Source: DALYJJ01 sp031969915 (GTDB lineage Bacteria; Acidobacteriota; Terriglobia; Bryobacterales; Bryobacteraceae). From it: DNA of 47,692 nt. The notes beneath the pieces are model-generated. The model was not told where the DNA came from. It ran no database searches and saw only the letters and a program-made list of their open reading frames with translations. Location of the stretch: the NCBI GenBank assembly GCA_031969915.1, contig DALYJJ010000036.1, positions 1 to 47,692 on the forward strand. The letters run 5' to 3'. Below, piece after piece: positions 44,089 through 47,692 of this stretch. Each line of letters starts with the position of its first letter. Position 1 is the stretch's first letter. The position numbers and the translations under genes are program-made.

Positions 44089-45696
44089 ATGCGGCACAGC
44101 TACATCCCTGCTCTGACATTGTTGCTTCCCCTGGGCGCGGCGTTCGCGCAGCACGACCACGGTCACCCCGCGCCCGCGCCCGAGAAGCCGGCCATTCTTC
44201 TCAAGGGCCTCGGCGCCCACCGTCATCCGATTCGGACCACCAACCCGCTCGCCCAGCAGTTCTTCGATCAGGGCTTGGTGAAGCTTTTCGGCTTCAACCG
44301 CTACGAGGCGCTGCGGTCCTTCCGTGAGGCCTCCCGCCTCGATCCCTCCGCGCTCATGCCCTACTGGGGCATGGCCATGGCCCAAGGTCCGCACATCAAC
44401 ATGGACATGGACGGCGATTCGGACCTCAAGGCCGTCTGCGCCGCCGTCGAAGCCGGCCGGCCGCATCGCGCGAACGCGCCGGAGCCGGAACGCGACTACT
44501 TCGATACCCTCGCCGCCAAGTGTCCCGAGTACAACCCCACCGCCTATATCGCCGCCCTCCGGCAACTCGCCGCCAGGTATCCCGATGACCTCGACGCCGC
44601 CACGCTCCTCGCCGAAGCCATCATGATCCCCGTGCGCTGGCGCTGGTGGACCCCCGATGGCAAGCCCGCCGCTCACATGGACGAGTGCGTCGCTACCCTC
44701 GAAGCGGTCCTGCGCCGCGATCCCCAACACCCCGGCGCCAACCACTTCTACATCCACGCCGTCGAGATGTCGCCCAGCCCCGAGCGCGCCATCCCGAGCG
44801 CCCAGCGTCTGATGGGCGTCGTCCCCGCCGCCGGCCACCTCGTCCATATGCCCGGCCACATCTGGCTCCTCACCGGCGACTACGACATCGCCGCCGATGT
44901 CAACGAGCGCGCCGCCCAGGTGGATCGCGAATACATGGCCGCCACCGGCGTCACCGGCAGCGCCTACATGGGCTACTACGTGCACAACCTGCACTTCGTC
45001 GCCTACGCCCGCTCCATGCAGGGACGCCGAGCGGACGCACTCAAAGCCGCGGATACCATCGCGCTCGAAGCCGCCAAACACACCGAAGCGATGCCCATGA
45101 TGGCCGACGCCTTCGTCAACATGCCCATCCTCGTCAACGCGCGCTTCGCCCAGTGGGACGGCCTGCTTGCTCTCCCGAAACCCAGTGCGAAGCTCCCCGC
45201 CTCCACTGCCCTCTGGCATTGGGGACGCGCTCTCGCCCTGGCCGGTAAAGGCGCGTCCCCCGCCGCCGAACAACGCCTCTTCGAACAGCAGCGCGCCAAG
45301 GTCCCCGCCGATTGGATCTGGCTCAACAACAAGGCCGCCGATATCCTCGCCGTCGCGGCGGTGGTGCTCGAAGCGCGACTGGCGCCCGCCGCGCAGGCTC
45401 CGGACTTGTGGCGCAAAGCCGTGTCGCTCGAGGATGCGCTCGTCTACGATGAGCCCCCGGCGTACTTCTACCCCACCCGCGAATCCCTCGGCGGCGCACT
45501 CCTTCGCGCCGGCCGCCCCGCCGAAGCCGAGGCCGTGTTCCGCGAGGGCCTGAAACTACGCCCACGCAACGGGCGCATGCTCTTCGGCCTCCTTGAAAGC
45601 CTCAAGGCTCAGGGCAAGGACGCCGCCACCGTTCAGCGGGAGTTCGAACGAGCCTGGCAGCGCGCCGATGTCACGCTCTCTATCGCCGCCCTCTGA
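44089..45696 (+). CDS. Secreted TPR-repeat protein
   Basis: 535 residues, ATG at 44089 with a strong GAGGAGG at 44078-44084. The signal peptide ends near AFAQ and is followed by a short His-rich stretch (HDHGHPAP). The body begins IRTTNPLAQQFFDQGLVKLFGFNRYEALRSF in pieces, a TPR-like opening, and goes on with helical hairpins including ALMPYWGMAMAQG, HPGANHFYIHAVE and LVHMPGHIW. The last 120 residues hold more regular TPRs (AGRPAEAEAVFREGLKLRPRNGRML). It belongs to a family widespread in Acidobacteriota and Bacteroidota without assigned function. The conserved His residues (HFYIHAVE, HMPGHIW) could bind metal; this is inference. Its TGA abuts the stop of the convergent peptidase gene (TGATCA, no spacer). 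Confidence 0.83.
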   Translation: MRHSYIPALTLLLPLGAAFAQHDHGHPAPAPEKPAILLKGLGAHRHPIRTTNPLAQQFFDQGLVKLFGFNRYEALRSFREASRLDPSALMPYWGMAMAQGPHINMDMDGDSDLKAVCAAVEAGRPHRANAPEPERDYFDTLAAKCPEYNPTAYIAALRQLAARYPDDLDAATLLAEAIMIPVRWRWWTPDGKPAAHMDECVATLEAVLRRDPQHPGANHFYIHAVEMSPSPERAIPSAQRLMGVVPAAGHLVHMPGHIWLLTGDYDIAADVNERAAQVDREYMAATGVTGSAYMGYYVHNLHFVAYARSMQGRRADALKAADTIALEAAKHTEAMPMMADAFVNMPILVNARFAQWDGLLALPKPSAKLPASTALWHWGRALALAGKGASPAAEQRLFEQQRAKVPADWIWLNNKAADILAVAAVVLEARLAPAAQAPDLWRKAVSLEDALVYDEPPAYFYPTRESLGGALLRAGRPAEAEAVFREGLKLRPRNGRMLFGLLESLKAQGKDAATVQREFERAWQRADVTLSIAAL

Positions 45697-47544
45697 TCAG
45701 TTCCCGACGATCGATCGCATCGCCGCCGCCGCGATGGGATGATAGCCGCTCTTCGCCTTTTCGAAGACCGCCTGCGCGCGCTTCCGCCCCTCGGGCGACT
45801 TCATCAGCTCTTCGTACAAGGGCTTCAGATACTTGCGCCGGCCCACCGTGGTCAGAAACCCCTCCAGCCGCGGATCCGCCGCCTGGTACCGCGCCCGGAT
45901 CGCCATCAGCAGCCACTGGCTCACAATCTCCGCGTTCCCCGACTTCGTGAATCCGAACGCCCCGTCCAACTCCGCCATCCGCTTCGCGCCCAGGTCCGCC
46001 GGCAGGGCCCGCAGAAAGTGCAGCCACTCGTGTGTGGTCCAGGCCTTGGAGGGCAGGTCCTTCAACCCCGCCTCGCCCTTCAGCCAGCGCGCCGCCGCGG
46101 CCTCGACCTTCGCGAAGGCGCCGGACGCCGGGCGCGGCGCGGTGGCCGGCAGACCCGGCTTCTCGATCCACTCCTCCAGGCCCACCTGCGCCGCGGCCTC
46201 CGGCGCCTTCTCCTTCAGGTATGCCACGAAGTCCGCGGTGGTGATGCTCTGGAACTGGAACCGTGCGAAATAACCGCGCAGGAATGTGTCGAAGCGCTCG
46301 CGCCCCAGGATCTCCTCCAGGCGCCGCAGGAACAGCGCGCCTTTGATGTACGGCACCGGTGTGAAACCGTCGTCCGGGTCGCGCCCGGCCAGGTCCACGT
46401 GCAGGATCTGGTCCTTCGGCGCGAGCCCCTTCATCTCCTCCCCCAGCTCGCGGATCTCCAGCACCCCTTCCATATCCGCCCGCGCCCGCCCGAACACCTG
46501 CTCCTGAATCCGGCGCTCCAGGTACACCGTGAACCCCTCATTCAGCCAGAAGTCGCGCCAGGTCGCGTTGGTCACCAGGTTGCCCGACCACGAGTGCGCC
46601 AGTTCGTGCGCCACCAGCGACACCAGTGACTTGTCGCCTGCGATCACCGTCGGAGTCGCGAAGGTCAGCCGCGGGTTCTCCATCCCCCCAAACGGGAAGC
46701 TCGGCGGCAATACCAGGATGTCGTAACGGTCCCATTGATACTCGCCGTACAGCGCCTCCGCCGCCTGCATCATCTGCTCCGTCTCCGCGAACTCCCGTGC
46801 CGCCGCTTCCACCATCGACGGCTCCGCGTAGATGCCGGTGCGCGCGCTCATCGACTGAAAACGCAAATCCCCCATCGCCAGCGCGATCAGATACGACGGT
46901 ATCGGCCGCCGCATCAGGAACGTGTAGTCGCCGTCCCGAGCCGCGTCCGCTTCGTTCTCCGCGCTCATCACCGCCAACAGCTCCTTCGGTCCTCGAATCC
47001 GCGCCGTGAAGGTCAGCCGCACACCCGGCGAATCCTGGATCGGAATCCAACTTCGGGCGTGGATGGCCTGCGACTGCGTGTACAGAAACGGGTGTTTCTT
47101 CCCCGCCGTCTGCGCCGGCTCGAGCCACTGCAAGCCGGACGCCTCCGGCGATGTCTCATAGTGAATCCGCACCAGCCCCGCATCGCCGGAAAGGGGCACC
47201 GTCAACCCGGCGCCCAGAATCTTGTCGCTCGCGCCGAGTTCGAACTTCACCTCCGTCCAGTCGCGCCCGTTGTGCGAAGTCTCCGCCCGCCGGATCACCA
47301 GATCGCGCGTGTCGAGCTTCAATGGCGAGGCTTCGTTCAAACGCTTCACCGTGTGGGTCGCCGTCCCGCGCAGCGCCTTGCGCGCGAAGTCGACCGTCAG
47401 ATCCAGGTCCACGTGCCGCACACGCACCTCCTCGGGTGCGGCGAAGGAATGGACGTCGCGGCGGGCGGGGTCGTTCATCGTGGTGTTCTTCGGGCCACAC
47501 CCGGCAAGCAACAGGGCGGCCCCCAGCAGACTCGCGAAACGCAT
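45697..47544 (-). CDS. M1-family metallopeptidase lipoprotein (LTA4 hydrolase-like)
   Basis: 615 residues. The lipoprotein signal peptide has lipobox LLAGC (C16). The M1 N-terminal beta-domain is followed by the exopeptidase motif GGMEN (286-290), zinc motif HELAHSWSG (H313, E314, H317) and downstream E336 (NEGFTVYLE). The C-terminal helical domain after residue 480 (KAWTTHEWLHFLRALP, then FTKSGNAEIVSQW) corresponds to the ARM-like domain of leukotriene A4 hydrolase/aminopeptidase B. It probably cleaves N-terminal residues from peptides on the envelope surface or in the periplasm. Length fits the subfamily (about 610). Confidence 0.92.
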   Translation of the reverse strand: MRFASLLGAALLLAGCGPKNTTMNDPARRDVHSFAAPEEVRVRHVDLDLTVDFARKALRGTATHTVKRLNEASPLKLDTRDLVIRRAETSHNGRDWTEVKFELGASDKILGAGLTVPLSGDAGLVRIHYETSPEASGLQWLEPAQTAGKKHPFLYTQSQAIHARSWIPIQDSPGVRLTFTARIRGPKELLAVMSAENEADAARDGDYTFLMRRPIPSYLIALAMGDLRFQSMSARTGIYAEPSMVEAAAREFAETEQMMQAAEALYGEYQWDRYDILVLPPSFPFGGMENPRLTFATPTVIAGDKSLVSLVAHELAHSWSGNLVTNATWRDFWLNEGFTVYLERRIQEQVFGRARADMEGVLEIRELGEEMKGLAPKDQILHVDLAGRDPDDGFTPVPYIKGALFLRRLEEILGRERFDTFLRGYFARFQFQSITTADFVAYLKEKAPEAAAQVGLEEWIEKPGLPATAPRPASGAFAKVEAAAARWLKGEAGLKDLPSKAWTTHEWLHFLRALPADLGAKRMAELDGAFGFTKSGNAEIVSQWLLMAIRARYQAADPRLEGFLTTVGRRKYLKPLYEELMKSPEGRKRAQAVFEKAKSGYHPIAAAAMRSIVGN

Positions 47545-47551
47545 GAAGCTC

Positions 47552-47692
47552 TCAGTCTATCGGAACGCGCTCCGGCGTCACGCCCCGCGCCGCCAGCTCT
47601 TCGAGCAACCGCGCCACCGCCGCGCTGTGCGCCCGCGGATCCTCCACCACCATCGCCCACTCCAGGTCCTCCCGGAACTCCCGCGTCGACGC
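47552..47692 (-). CDS. 3' end of an unidentified gene (truncated by window)
   Basis: The last 46 codons are visible, ending REFREDLEWAMVVEDPRAH...LLEELAARGVTPERVPID and stop TGA at 47552-47554. The alanine- and leucine-rich helix looks like a genuine coding end in line with the peptidase gene 7 bases downstream, so the two probably form an operon. Too little is present to name it. Confidence 0.55.
   Translation of the reverse strand, partial: ASTREFREDLEWAMVVEDPRAHSAAVARLLEELAARGVTPERVPID

Noticed and set aside
43996..45273. Open frame of 425 codons on the minus strand
   Set aside because: It is antisense to the TPR protein gene, rich in Gly/Val/Asp/His in the way GC-rich shadow frames are, and has no recognisable domain or ribosome binding site.

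Overview
The window looks like a chromosomal segment from a GC-rich Acidobacteriota, most likely a Solibacter/Bryobacterales-type organism. This is inferred from the roughly 65% GC, the abundance of serine/threonine kinases fused to beta-propeller or TolB-like/TPR modules, the many SpoIIE-type phosphatases with large sensor regions, and frequent GTG/TTG starts. No 16S gene is present to confirm it.

Layout. 1-1769: end of a glycine-zipper protein gene, a DsbA-like thioredoxin-fold protein, a long REP-like palindrome and an SDR oxidoreductase. 1792-4042: two divergent nucleotide-sugar genes, UDP-GlcNAc 2-epimerase (minus) and GDP-mannose 4,6-dehydratase (plus). 4071-4196: tRNA-Arg(ACG) with a recognisable promoter. 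4478-17943: two divergent Ser/Thr kinases, one a standard kinase plus beta-propeller receptor (864 aa), the other a giant of about 3,590 aa made of a kinase followed by eight tandem TolB-like/TPR modules. 17963-18451/18466: a small secreted NTF2-like protein.

18561-41502 is the centre of interest: about 23 kb of co-directional, mostly overlapping genes. It opens with a complete partner-switching set: a GAF-SpoIIE phosphatase (RsbU-like), an anti-sigma/HATPase kinase (RsbW-like) and a STAS antagonist (RsbV-like). Eleven paralogous membrane phosphatases follow in tandem, called P1-P11 here. Each has a signal peptide, a periplasmic jelly-roll domain resembling the sugar-binding domain of family 2 glycosidases, about seven membrane helices, a short coiled coil and a cytoplasmic SpoIIE/PP2C domain. 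Almost every start codon overlaps the previous stop in an NTGA arrangement, and the ribosome binding site lies inside the conserved C-terminal codons of the preceding gene. A MazF-type toxin-antitoxin module sits inside what was a further phosphatase gene, both ends of which can still be read, and a decayed phosphatase start follows P11. The ancestral array therefore had at least thirteen membrane members. The simplest reading is a many-input, one-output switch in which many surface sensors dephosphorylate one STAS protein. No sigma factor is encoded nearby, so the output is unknown.

41925-47692: two small secreted proteins of lower GC (minus), a class I tagatose-bisphosphate aldolase, a secreted TPR protein, an M1 metallopeptidase lipoprotein (minus) and the 3' end of one further minus-strand gene.
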